DNA from: Candidatus Rokuibacteriota bacterium
GTDB taxonomy: Bacteria > Methylomirabilota > Methylomirabilia > Rokubacteriales > CSP1-6
Reading direction: 5' to 3'
DNA length: 64,000 bases
Assembly: GCA_003220225.1 (NCBI GenBank)
Contig: QHRU01000059.1
Location: 1 to 64,000, forward strand
Shown here: positions 54,391-62,176 of the stretch, piece after piece
Layout: each line of letters starts with the position of its first letter
How positions within the stretch are numbered: position 1 is the stretch's first letter
Notes under the pieces: model-generated
Told to the model about the DNA's origin: nothing
Databases searched by the model: none
The model's input: only the letters and a program-made list of their open reading frames with translations
Program-made: the position numbers and the translations under genes

Positions 54391-55455
54391 TCAGGAGTCA
54401 CGGTAGGCGGCGAGCACCGCGCCCGCCATCTCCTTCGTCGTCGCGGTCCCGCGCTGGTCGGGCGTGAGCGCCTTGCCGTCGCGATAGACCCGTGCGACGG
54501 CCGCCTGCAGGCGCTCGGCCTCGGCGGCGAGCCCGAGGTGCTCGAGCATGAGCGCGGCGGACAGCAGCGTGCCGGTCGGATTCGCGATGCCGCGGCCCGC
54601 GATGTCCGGCGCGGAGCCGTGCACCGACTCGAAGTACGCCCAGCGTCCGTCGCCGAAGTTGGCCGAGGGCGCGACGCCGAGGCCACCGGCGACCTCGCCC
54701 GCGACGTCGGACAGGATATCGGCGTACTGGTTCATGCACACGACGACGTCCATGGTCTTCGGAAAACGGATGATCCGCCGCGCGGCGTCGTCCACGTGGA
54801 AGTGCTCGAACGCGAGATCGGGATACGTGGCGACGGTCTCTTTGACGATCGCGTGGAACAGCCCGTCGGTCTGCGGCAGCACGTTGGACTTCGTCACGCA
54901 GGTGACTTTGCCGGCGTGGCCGCGCGCCTTGCGCCGGCGGGCCAGCTCGCACGCGAAGCGCGCGATCCGCGCGGCGCCGTCGCGCGTCACCACCTTGACG
55001 GCGAAGCGCCCGTCCTTGTAGCGGTCGAGGCCGCGCCCGAAGCGATCGCGCACGGTCGGTAGCGCGCGTGCCAGCTCTGCGATATCGCCCTCGCGGCCGG
55101 GATACATGCCCTCGGAGTTCTCGCGGATGACGACGAGGTCGATGCCGTCGGGGTCGGCGAGCGGCGAGCGCATGCCCGGGTAGAACTTCGCGGGCCGCAC
55201 GCCGGCCCACGCGTCCATCTCCCAGCGGAGCCAGCCGACCACCCGCGTCGTCGCCGGGCCCGCGGCGCCGAAGAGCACGGCGTCCGCCTCTCGGCACGCG
55301 CGCTGCGTGTCCTCGGGCACCGGCGAGCCCGGCGCCGAGATCTGCGGCGGCGTCACGATCTTCACGGGCATGCCGGCGCCGCTCAGGAGCGCGCACGTGG
55401 CCTCGACCACCTCGACGCCGATGCCTTCACCGGGGAGCGCGACGATCGTTTTCAT
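54391..55455 (-). CDS. Isocitrate/isopropylmalate dehydrogenase family protein (tartrate-dehydrogenase-like)
   Basis: A 354-residue beta-decarboxylating dehydrogenase. It starts KTIVALPGEGIGVEVVEAT. The substrate loop is DLVVIRENSEGMYPGREGD near residues 110-130, the catalytic Lys is in VTCVTKSNVLPQTDGLF near 195, and metal Asp residues are in VVVCMNQYADILSDVAGEVAGG near 235-255. ESVHGSAPDIAGRGIANPTGTLLSAALMLEH is the NAD loop. The divergence in the LRWEMDAWAGVRPAKF region leaves the substrate (malate, tartrate or homologue) open. Its ATG is 22 bases from the divergent binding-protein ATG. Confidence 0.9.
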   Translation of the reverse strand: MKTIVALPGEGIGVEVVEATCALLSGAGMPVKIVTPPQISAPGSPVPEDTQRACREADAVLFGAAGPATTRVVGWLRWEMDAWAGVRPAKFYPGMRSPLADPDGIDLVVIRENSEGMYPGREGDIAELARALPTVRDRFGRGLDRYKDGRFAVKVVTRDGAARIARFACELARRRKARGHAGKVTCVTKSNVLPQTDGLFHAIVKETVATYPDLAFEHFHVDDAARRIIRFPKTMDVVVCMNQYADILSDVAGEVAGGLGVAPSANFGDGRWAYFESVHGSAPDIAGRGIANPTGTLLSAALMLEHLGLAAEAERLQAAVARVYRDGKALTPDQRGTATTKEMAGAVLAAYRDS

Positions 55456-55462
55456 GGGCGCC

Positions 55463-55470
55463 AGTATAAT
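55463..55470. promoter_or_regulatory. Bidirectional -10 element serving two leaderless divergent genes
   Basis: AGTATAAT reads as TATAAT on the plus strand (55465-55470) and as TATACT on the minus strand (55468-55463). The plus box is followed by 7 bases (GCCGGCC) and ATG 55478. The minus box is followed by 7 bases (GGCGCCC) and ATG 55455. Both transcripts should begin at or near the first codon. The core is almost perfectly symmetric. Confidence 0.7.
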
Positions 55471-55477
55471 GCCGGCC

Positions 55478-57055
55478 ATGAAAACGTTCCTGACCGCGCT
55501 CGCCCTCGTCTCGCTGCTGGTCACGCCCGCTGCCGCCCAGGAGACGCCCCGCCGCGGCGGCGAGCTGGTCTTCGTCGTCGCCGCCGAGCCCCCGAGCTTC
55601 GACGCCCACCAGGAAGAGACCTTCGCGATGCTGCACCCGGGCGCGCCGCAGTACAACACGCTGATGCGCGTGGACCCCACCGACCGCACCGGTACCAAGC
55701 TCGTCGGCGACCTCGCCGAGTCGTGGACGATCTCGCCCGATCGCCGCATCTACACGTTCAAGGTCCGCAAGGGCGTGAAGTTCCACGACGGCAGCGTGAT
55801 GACGTCGGCGGACGTGAAGGCCTCCTACGACCACATCATCTTCCCGCCGGCCGCCGTGGTGTCGAGCCGTCAAGCCACCTACGGCGCGGTGCAGTCGGTG
55901 CAGGCGCCGGCGCCGGACACGGTCGTCTTCCGCCTCAAGCACCCCGAAGCCTCGTTCCTGACGAACCTCGCGCAACCGTGGAACTGGATCTACAAGGCCG
56001 ACATCCTGGCCAAGGATCCGAACTGGTACAAGACGAACGTGATGGGCACGGGCCCGTTCAAGTTCGTGGAATACGTGCGTGGCTCGCACTGGGTCGGCAA
56101 GAGGAATCCGGATTACTGGGACAAGGGCAAGCCCTACCTCGACGGCTTCCGCGCCATCTTCATTCCGAGCGCCTCGGCGCAGGTGGCGGCCGTCCGGGGC
56201 GAGCGCGCCATGATCCAGTTCCGCAGCTTCACCCCGGCTGACCGCGACAGCCTCGTCAACGCGCTCGGCAGCAAGATCACCGTGCAGGAAAGCGCGTGGA
56301 ACTGCTCGATCGGAGTGACGCCCAACGAGCAGAAGAAACCGTACGACGACAAGCGCGTGCGCCGGGCGCTCTCGCTCGCGCTGGACCGCTGGGAGGGCTC
56401 CAAGGCGCTGTCGCGCATCGCGCTGATCAAGGAGGTGGCCGGCATCCAGGTGCCCGGCACCCAGTGGGCGACGCCGCCCGCCGAGCTGGAGAAGCTGGCC
56501 GGCTACGGGCGTGACATCAACGCCGCGCGCGCCGAGGCGCGGCGGCTGCTGAAGGAGGCGGGCGTCGAGAACCTGTCCTTCACGCTGCTCAATCGCGCGG
56601 TGCCGCAGCCCTACGAGCCGTTCGGCATCTGGCTCATCGACCAGTGGCGGCAGATCGGCATCACCGTCAAGCACAATGCCGTGGAGACGTCGTCCTGGTT
56701 CGGGGCGCTGAGGAGCGGTGATTTCGAAGTCGCGGTCACGGCGCCGTGCAACACGATCGTCGAGCCGGATCTCGACATCCACTGGTTCCTCACGACGTCG
56801 CCGGTGAACTACGGCAAGCACAAGGACACCGTGATGGACGACCTGTACTCCCGGCAGTCGCGCACGCTCGATTCCGAGGAGCGGCGCCGACTCCTGCGCC
56901 AGTACGAGAAGCGGCTCTACGACGAGGAAGTGCACTTCATCATGGGCTTCCAGTGGCACCGGATCGTGCCGCACCTGGCGAAGGTGCGGGGCTGGACGAT
57001 CAGCCCGAGCCACTTCCTGAATCAGCAGCTCGATACGGTCTGGCTCAGCGACTAG
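55478..57055 (+). CDS. ABC transporter family-5 substrate-binding protein
   Basis: A 525-residue periplasmic binding protein. The signal peptide is MKTFLTALALVSLLVTPAAAQ, followed by TPRRGGELVFVVAAEPPSFDAHQEETFAMLHPGAPQYNTLM and the IYTFKVRKGVKFHDGSVMTSADVKASYDHI signature near residues 88-117. FGIWLIDQWRQIGITVKHNAVE is a late family block. No permease or ATPase genes adjoin it; a ThDP enzyme gene follows 108 bases later. An ATG 9 bases upstream (55469) is less likely because it lies within the -10 box. Confidence 0.92.
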   Translation: MKTFLTALALVSLLVTPAAAQETPRRGGELVFVVAAEPPSFDAHQEETFAMLHPGAPQYNTLMRVDPTDRTGTKLVGDLAESWTISPDRRIYTFKVRKGVKFHDGSVMTSADVKASYDHIIFPPAAVVSSRQATYGAVQSVQAPAPDTVVFRLKHPEASFLTNLAQPWNWIYKADILAKDPNWYKTNVMGTGPFKFVEYVRGSHWVGKRNPDYWDKGKPYLDGFRAIFIPSASAQVAAVRGERAMIQFRSFTPADRDSLVNALGSKITVQESAWNCSIGVTPNEQKKPYDDKRVRRALSLALDRWEGSKALSRIALIKEVAGIQVPGTQWATPPAELEKLAGYGRDINAARAEARRLLKEAGVENLSFTLLNRAVPQPYEPFGIWLIDQWRQIGITVKHNAVETSSWFGALRSGDFEVAVTAPCNTIVEPDLDIHWFLTTSPVNYGKHKDTVMDDLYSRQSRTLDSEERRRLLRQYEKRLYDEEVHFIMGFQWHRIVPHLAKVRGWTISPSHFLNQQLDTVWLSD

Positions 57056-57138
57056 CGGCGACGGAGTGCTCCTCCACGCCGTCGACCCGGGCCGCGAAGC
57101 GCGGAGCGAGCGGGGTCACGCCGACTGGCATGGGCCTT

Positions 57139-57144
57139 TATACT
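57139..57144 (+). promoter_or_regulatory. -10 box (TATACT) for the ThDP enzyme gene
   Basis: TATACT is placed so that transcription starts near 57151, leaving a 13-base leader with GAGGTG as ribosome binding site for ATG 57164. This contrasts with the leaderless genes nearby. Confidence 0.5.
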
Positions 57145-57163
57145 ACCCGGCAGCGAGGTGACC

Positions 57164-58897
57164 ATGCGCAAGACCATTACCGGCACCGGCGGCATGCTGC
57201 TGCTCCAGACCCTGAAGGACGCGGGGGTCGAGTACCTCTTCACGAATCCCGGCTCCGCGGAGACCGGGATCTTCGCGGCGCTCGCCGAGAGCGAGGAGCA
57301 TCGGCTCGTGGTCGGCAAGCACGAGGGGCTCGTGGCGGCGATGGCCGACGGCTACCACCGCCTCAGCGGCAAGGTCGGCGTCGTCATCGCGCACGTGATG
57401 GGCGGCTCCTATCAGCTCGCCGGCCAGCTCTTCAACGCCCAGAACGCGGGCTCCTCGCTGCTGGTCATCGCCGGCGACTGGGCGTCCGAGCTCCAGGACT
57501 ATCGCGGCCTGGCGCCGTATCCCGGGCTGAGCCAGGCGGAGTCGATGCGCCCGATCACCAAGGATGCGCGGGCGGCCTATTCGGTCGTGGCGAACCCGAT
57601 CGCCATCCCCGTGGCCACCGCGCGGGCGCTCCGCGAGGCGACCACGCCGCCCACCGGCCCGGTGTATCTCTCGATCAGCGCGCAGCTGTTGAACCGCGAG
57701 GGGCTCGAGGCGGAGATCGGCGAGGGCGCGGGCTACCGGATCGAGCCGCCGTCGCCGGCGCGACCGCAGACCCTCGATGCCATCGCGCGCCGGCTCGGCG
57801 CCGCGCAGTGCCCGGTCTTGATGTTCGGCGACGACGTCTGGCGCGGCGGCGCGCAGGCCGAGGCCGTGCGTCTGGCCGAGCTGCTGCACGCGCCCGTGTT
57901 CCCCTCCCGGCAGATCTTCGTCAACTTCCCCAACCGGCACCCGCTGTACTGCGGCATGTATCCGGTCTCCAACGACTTCGTGAAGACGACGGGGCTGAAG
58001 CCGGACCTGCTCTTCCTCGTCGGCTGCCAGGGCGTGCACGGCCCCGTCGCCGAGCCCTCGGTGATGCAGATCGGTCCGAATCCCGTGCTCATGGGCCGCC
58101 ACTATCCGCTCGACGTCGCCGCCCAGTGCGAGGTGAAGGGCACGCTGCAGGCGCTTCTCGAGACGCTCACCCGCATGCATGGCTCGGACGCGGTGGCGGG
58201 CTGGGCGAAGCGGCGCGACAAGGTGCGCGCCTACGCCAAGACGCTGATCGAGCGCGAGGAGACGCTGGTGCGCGAGCACGAGCACGACGCCGTCGTCCAT
58301 CCCGCCGTGCTGGAGGCGCATCTGGCCGACGTGCTGCCGCGCGACACGGTGATGGTGCAGGAGAGCTCGACGGCGCGGACGGCGCTGCTGCCGTTCGGCC
58401 ACGGCGGCATGACGTGGACGCGCAGCGGCGGCGGCTCGCTCGGCTTCGGTGTGGGCGCCGCCATCGGCGCCAAGATCGCCGTCGGCCGCGAGCGGCCCGT
58501 CGTGCTGCACCTCGGCGACGGCGCGCTCGGCTACAGCGCGATGGGGTTCTGGACCATGGCGCGCTACAACACCGCGATGCTCATCGTCGTGTCGAACAAC
58601 GAGAGCTACCAGATCGTCCGCCACAACTGGGCGAAGGACATGCCGGACAGCAAGATGGTGCGTGACGGCAAGTACCCGGGGCTCATGCTCGGCTCGCCGA
58701 TGGTCGACTACGTCGGGCTGGCTCGCGCGCAGGGCGTGGAGGGCGAGGCCGTCACCAAGGTGAAGGAGCTGGAGACGGCGCTGCGCCGCGGCCTGGAGCG
58801 GGTCACCAAGGAGAACCGTCCATACCTGCTCGACGTCTCGGTCGCGCGCGAGGGCGTGGGCGCCGACGCGACGTGGGACCAGGACTGGTCGCTCTGA
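57164..58897 (+). CDS. ThDP-binding enzyme (benzoylformate decarboxylase/acetolactate-synthase-like)
   Basis: A 577-residue ThDP enzyme. It begins TITGTGGMLLLQTLKDAGVEYLFTNPGSAETGIFAAL. The activating Glu is in VVGKHEGLVAAMADGYHRLSG near residue 55, and the ThDP/Mg motif is LHLGDGALGYSAMGFWTMARYNTAMLIVVSNNESYQ near 450-485. NPGSAE and KHEG are like those of benzoylformate or indolepyruvate-type decarboxylases, but the exact 2-oxo acid is unknown. It could act on an acid imported through the preceding binding protein. A strong family-B hairpin follows its stop within 5 bases. Confidence 0.9.
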   Translation: MRKTITGTGGMLLLQTLKDAGVEYLFTNPGSAETGIFAALAESEEHRLVVGKHEGLVAAMADGYHRLSGKVGVVIAHVMGGSYQLAGQLFNAQNAGSSLLVIAGDWASELQDYRGLAPYPGLSQAESMRPITKDARAAYSVVANPIAIPVATARALREATTPPTGPVYLSISAQLLNREGLEAEIGEGAGYRIEPPSPARPQTLDAIARRLGAAQCPVLMFGDDVWRGGAQAEAVRLAELLHAPVFPSRQIFVNFPNRHPLYCGMYPVSNDFVKTTGLKPDLLFLVGCQGVHGPVAEPSVMQIGPNPVLMGRHYPLDVAAQCEVKGTLQALLETLTRMHGSDAVAGWAKRRDKVRAYAKTLIEREETLVREHEHDAVVHPAVLEAHLADVLPRDTVMVQESSTARTALLPFGHGGMTWTRSGGGSLGFGVGAAIGAKIAVGRERPVVLHLGDGALGYSAMGFWTMARYNTAMLIVVSNNESYQIVRHNWAKDMPDSKMVRDGKYPGLMLGSPMVDYVGLARAQGVEGEAVTKVKELETALRRGLERVTKENRPYLLDVSVAREGVGADATWDQDWSL

Positions 58898-58898
58898 C

Positions 58899-58976
58899 TT
58901 CGGAGGGGGCCTCGACGGCCCCCTCCGATGCCTCCCCCCAGAACTCGATTGCGCCGGCAAAGCCGGCGCTCGAACC
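58899..58976 (+). terminator. Family B double hairpin acting as terminator of the ThDP enzyme gene
   Basis: CGGAGGGGGCC (58901-58911) pairs with GGCCCCCTCCG over a 5-base loop, an 11-bp perfect stem beginning 3 bases after TGA 58897. A second perfect hairpin, GCGCCGGC-AAA-GCCGGCGC (58951-58969), follows. The same two hairpins occur at 21314-21503, and the first type at 54292. Confidence 0.82.
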
Positions 58977-58977
58977 G

Positions 58978-59031
58978 CGCGAGGTCGATTTCGCGATCAA
59001 CTTCGAGCGCAGCTCCTACTTCGAACCGTAG
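58978..59031 (+). other. Possible gene-tail fragment carried with a family B element
   Basis: Directly after the second hairpin, codons read REVDFAINFERSSYFEP and then TAG (59029-59031). There is no start, and the preceding DNA is the hairpin itself. The two duplicated elements elsewhere each carry the 3' tail of their gene, so this may be the tail of another gene brought along with the element. No local gene has this ending. It could also be chance reading. Confidence 0.3.
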
Positions 59032-59063
59032 AAGCTCATGCGGGTAAGACCGAGCATCTACCG

Positions 59064-60140
59064 GTGACGGCCCCGCGGCAGGTCGTCGTGTGCGGTGCCG
59101 GCGTGGTGGGCGCGTCGGTCGCGTACTTCCTGGCGCTCCGCGGCGTCGCCGTCACCGTGGTCGAGCGCTCGGGGGTCGCCTGCGCCGCCTCCGGCAAGTC
59201 CGGCGGATTTCTCGCGCTCGACTGGTGTGACGGCTCGGCGCTCGGCCCGCTGGCCCGCGCGAGCTTCGCGCTCCACGCGGAGCTGGCGCAGAAGCTGGGG
59301 GCCGACTACGGCTACCGCCGTCTCGACACCTTCATGCTGGCGGCGCGCGAGCGCGGGAGGCTGGGCGGCGGCCATCGCGTGGCGGCGCCGTCGTGGCTCG
59401 ACGATGCCGGTGTCGTCACCGGCGTGCTCGGCTCGACCGACACCACCGCGCAGGTCCACCCGGCGCGCTTCACGACCGCGCTGCTCGACGCGGCGCGGGC
59501 CCGCGGCTGCACGCTCCGCCTCGGCGTGGTCGAGGATGTGGTGCAGCGCGACGGTGTCGCGCGTGGGGTGAGGGTCGACGGCGCGACGCTCGACGCCGAC
59601 GCCGTCGTGCTGGCGATGGGGCCGTGGACGACGCGAGCCGTCCGCGGGCTGCGGCTGCCGACCGTCCGCGGACTCAAGGGCTACAGCGTGACGCTCGACG
59701 TGGCCGACGTCCCCGCCCACGCGCTCTTCGTCGACTACCGCGCCGCCGACGGCCGCGCGTTCGAGCCGGAGATCATTCCGCGGCCGGACGGTGAGGTGTA
59801 CGTGTGCGGGATGGCCGACCCGGCGCCGCTGCCGGATTCGCCCGATGCCGTGAAGGTCGACGATGCCGCGTGCGACACGCTCTGCCGCGCGGCGCGCCGG
59901 GTGTCGACGCGGCTCGCTTCAGCACGCGTCACCCGCCGCCAGGCGTGCTATCGTCCCGTCACCGACGACGGTCTGCCGCTGATCGGCCGCGTGCCCGGGG
60001 TGGCCGGCGCGTACGTGGCGACCGGCCACGGTCCGTGGGGAATGCTCAACGCGCCGGCGACCGGCCTCGCCCTCGCGGAGCTGATCACCGAGGGCGCCGC
60101 CGCGCTGGATCTCGGCCCGTTCGACCCGGCGCGCTTGTAG
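59064..60140 (+). CDS. FAD-dependent oxidoreductase (DAO family)
   Basis: A 358-residue glycine/sarcosine-oxidase-like flavoprotein. The FAD fold is VVVCGAGVVGASVAYFLALRGVAVTVVER at residues 6-34, followed by CAASGKSGGFLALDW. AVVLAMGPWTTRAV lies near 180, and the C-terminal PLIGRVPGVAGAYVATGHGPWGMLNAPATGLALAELI near 300-336 binds FAD and substrate. It would oxidise an amine or amino acid, releasing peroxide or feeding electrons on. GTG 59064 is used as start; no strong ribosome site is visible. A family-A element follows its stop. Confidence 0.92.
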   Translation: MTAPRQVVVCGAGVVGASVAYFLALRGVAVTVVERSGVACAASGKSGGFLALDWCDGSALGPLARASFALHAELAQKLGADYGYRRLDTFMLAARERGRLGGGHRVAAPSWLDDAGVVTGVLGSTDTTAQVHPARFTTALLDAARARGCTLRLGVVEDVVQRDGVARGVRVDGATLDADAVVLAMGPWTTRAVRGLRLPTVRGLKGYSVTLDVADVPAHALFVDYRAADGRAFEPEIIPRPDGEVYVCGMADPAPLPDSPDAVKVDDAACDTLCRAARRVSTRLASARVTRRQACYRPVTDDGLPLIGRVPGVAGAYVATGHGPWGMLNAPATGLALAELITEGAAALDLGPFDPARL

Positions 60141-60230
60141 GAGCCTGTTGGAGTATCGAAGGGTGCCACGGCTCCGCCGGGGCACCCCGAGCGTGGGGGG
60201 GTATGGGGGGCCATTTCGGGGCCCCCCATT
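60141..60230. repeat. Family A double-hairpin intergenic element
   Basis: GAGCCTG, TATCGAAGGGTGCC and a compound stem closed by GGGTGCC/GGCACCC are followed by GAGCG, a long G-run and GGGGGGCC-N7-GGCCCCCC (ends 60229). It starts directly at the TAG of the oxidoreductase gene. The GAGCCTG left extension is shared with 25876. Confidence 0.85.
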
Positions 60231-60260
60231 TACGAGACACGCCGCGAAGGAGGACACGCG

Positions 60261-61079
60261 ATGGAGCTCGGACTCTCAGGCAAGAATGCGATCGTGACCG
60301 GCGGAAGTCTGGGCATCGGCAAAGCCATCGCGCTCGAGCTGGCCCGCGAAGGCGTGAACGTGGCCATCGCGGCGCGCTCGAAGGGGCCGCTGGAAGCGGC
60401 GGCGCACGAGCTGGCCACCGCCACCGGGCGGCGCATCATCCCCATCGTGGCCGATGTCACCAGCAAGGCGCAGGTGGATGGCATGGTGGCCCAGGCGGCC
60501 GCGCAGCTCGGCGGCGTGCACATTCTCGTGAACAGCGGCTCGCCGCCCGGCGGCTCCGCCACCGCCACCGGCCCCATCGAGACCGTGGTCGACGAGGATC
60601 TCCTCCACGACTTCAACGTCAAGTACGTGGGCGCGCTGCGCTGCGCCCGCGCGGTCCTTCCTCACATGAAGGAGCACCGCTGGGGCCGCATCATCAACAT
60701 CAGCGGCACCAACGCCCGCAATGCCGGCAATCTCAGCGGCGGCGCGCGCAACACGTCGCTGGTGCACCTCACCAAGACCCTGGCCGTGCAGGTGGGCCGC
60801 TTCGGGATCACGGTCAACTGCATCCACCCCGGGACGACGCGCACCGAGCGCACGCCACGCCTGCTGGCCGCCCGCGCCAAAGAGCTGGGTATCGCTGCCG
60901 ACGAGGTCGAGTCGCGCGACTTCGCCGCCGATTCCCCGCGCGGCAACGCCATCTGCCGCATGGTGGACGCGGCGGAGATCGCCTATCTCGCGGTCTTCCT
61001 GGCGTCGGACAAGGCGTGGGCCGTGAGCGGCGAGCTCGTCGTGGCGACCGGCGGGGCCGGCCGCTCGGTGTACTACTGA
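60261..61079 (+). CDS. SDR-fold protein lacking the catalytic Tyr-x-x-x-Lys
   Basis: A 272-residue short-chain dehydrogenase fold. The cofactor turn TGGSLGIGKAIA is intact at residues 12-23. The NNAG strand is replaced by LVNSGSPPGGS. The site where YxxxK is expected, aligned by the following SLVHLTKTLAVQVGRFGITVNCIHPG, reads GGARN: Tyr is Gly and Lys is Asn. The catalytic Ser (INISGTN) remains. It therefore probably binds NAD(P) without ordinary dehydrogenase chemistry, or uses other residues. ATG 60261 follows AAGGAGG. It stands alone after a family-A element. Confidence 0.88.
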   Translation: MELGLSGKNAIVTGGSLGIGKAIALELAREGVNVAIAARSKGPLEAAAHELATATGRRIIPIVADVTSKAQVDGMVAQAAAQLGGVHILVNSGSPPGGSATATGPIETVVDEDLLHDFNVKYVGALRCARAVLPHMKEHRWGRIINISGTNARNAGNLSGGARNTSLVHLTKTLAVQVGRFGITVNCIHPGTTRTERTPRLLAARAKELGIAADEVESRDFAADSPRGNAICRMVDAAEIAYLAVFLASDKAWAVSGELVVATGGAGRSVYY

Positions 61080-61206
61080 TCGCCCGCGCTCCGCCGCCTC
61101 CCAGAGCGCGCGAACATCCGCCGGGCATCGCGCCCGGTCCTTCCGATCGGTGGGCATCGACTCTTCTCCAGGGGTGCTGCGTGTGCTACACGACGGTGAG
61201 CTTGCG

Positions 61207-61704
61207 CTAGCGCGAAGGTTCTTTGCGGAAGATCCCATACAGCACGATCAGCGGCATGATGGTGACCGCCAAAGCGAGGAACGCCAGCTCGTTGTTCCAG
61301 CGCTCTCTTATCTCGCCCGGGATGTTGAGATCTGGCTTCGACGGCACGTAATAGATCATGATGCGATGACCGGGCTTCAGTTCCCGACAGTCGGGATTGC
61401 CGTAGCCGGCACTGCCAGAATCGTCGTACTCCCGGCCTTGGACCTCGAATCTGTAAAACACCGAGGCGTGATTGTCACAATTCGTACGTAGCACCACGGC
61501 ATGAGCGGAACGACCGAATCTTAATAGTTGCCAGTAGGTCGGAAGATTCAAGTGACCCACCACTACGCCAAAGACGACAGCCAGGACTACGTACAGGCCC
61601 ACCACCGTGGTTTTCGTGGCCCTGATTCGCCACGCGCCAACGACGACAGCCAGGATGACGTACAGGCCGGCGATCGTGGTCCTCGTGGCTCTGACTCGCC
61701 TCAT
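61207..61704 (-). CDS. DUF3592-like membrane protein with duplicated transmembrane segment
   Basis: A 165-residue protein. Two near-identical 23-residue units, IRATKTTVVGLYVVLAVVFGV and VRATRTTIAGLYVILAVVVG, give tandem membrane helices. A DUF3592-type soluble domain follows (SAHAVVLRTNCDNHASVFYRFEVQGREY and ELKPGHRIMIYYVPSKPDLNIPG), then a last helix, LAFLALAVTIMPLIVLYGIF. The DNA repeat is 61573-61631 and 61642-61700, period 69. ATG 61704 was chosen. The frame continues upstream through a PIN-like relic, so a longer fusion is possible. Composition is less GC-rich than the neighbourhood. Confidence 0.7.
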   Translation of the reverse strand: MRRVRATRTTIAGLYVILAVVVGAWRIRATKTTVVGLYVVLAVVFGVVVGHLNLPTYWQLLRFGRSAHAVVLRTNCDNHASVFYRFEVQGREYDDSGSAGYGNPDCRELKPGHRIMIYYVPSKPDLNIPGEIRERWNNELAFLALAVTIMPLIVLYGIFRKEPSR

Positions 61705-61998
61705 TAGTCGAGTATAGGCTGCACGCTCGCATCGCCCTCCCTCCTCGCTGCTTGTATTGACCTCGTGCGCGCTCTTCAGCCGCTCGACCTGCAGCCGCGT
61801 CTCGCGGGAGGTGACAGTCGCGTACTCGCCCAAAGTCAGCCATGAGACGGCAAGGGTGCCGCGCCTCGCCTTCAGCGCGGCCGCGAGCCGCTCAGTCCGC
61901 ACCTCGCTCTCGGCGATCCGCCTGAGGCCGAAGTGGTCGCAATACCCCATCGGTGAGGCAGGACGCACCACGAGGCCAGCAGCGGTCAGTTCAAGCAC
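61705..61998 (-). pseudogene. Truncated PIN-domain-like N-terminal fragment, in frame with the membrane protein
   Basis: From GTG 61998 the frame gives SPMGYCDHFGLRRIAESEVRTERLAAALKARRGTLAVSWLTLGEYATV. This looks like the start of a PIN ribonuclease: first Asp in YCDHF and a Glu in LGEYA. The rest of the PIN domain (second half and last Asp residues) is missing. The sequence runs on through RLQVERLKSAHEV and a Ser/Glu/Gly-rich join into the DUF3592 protein. Most likely a relic fused by deletion; whether it is expressed is unknown. Confidence 0.4.
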
Positions 61999-62153
61999 AA
62001 CGGTCTATTTTCGCATGGCTGAACTCGCGCGCCCGGAGGCACCGACGTCGGCCCCCGATACTCGGGGCCGGCGCCGGATGGTAGGCTCGGCTACCGCTCG
62101 ATGCGGCCGCGGAACTCGACCGAAAGGGGTGAGTGTCCTACCGTACGGGACCC

Positions 62154-62176
62154 TTCGGGGCCCCCCATCTTCCTAG
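62154..62176. repeat. Truncated family A element
   Basis: TTCGGGGCCCCCCATCTTCCTAG is identical in its last 19 bases to the end of the element at 25943-26024, including the adjoining stop codon (CTA) of a minus-strand gene. The left hairpin arm and the G-runs are gone. Confidence 0.65.
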
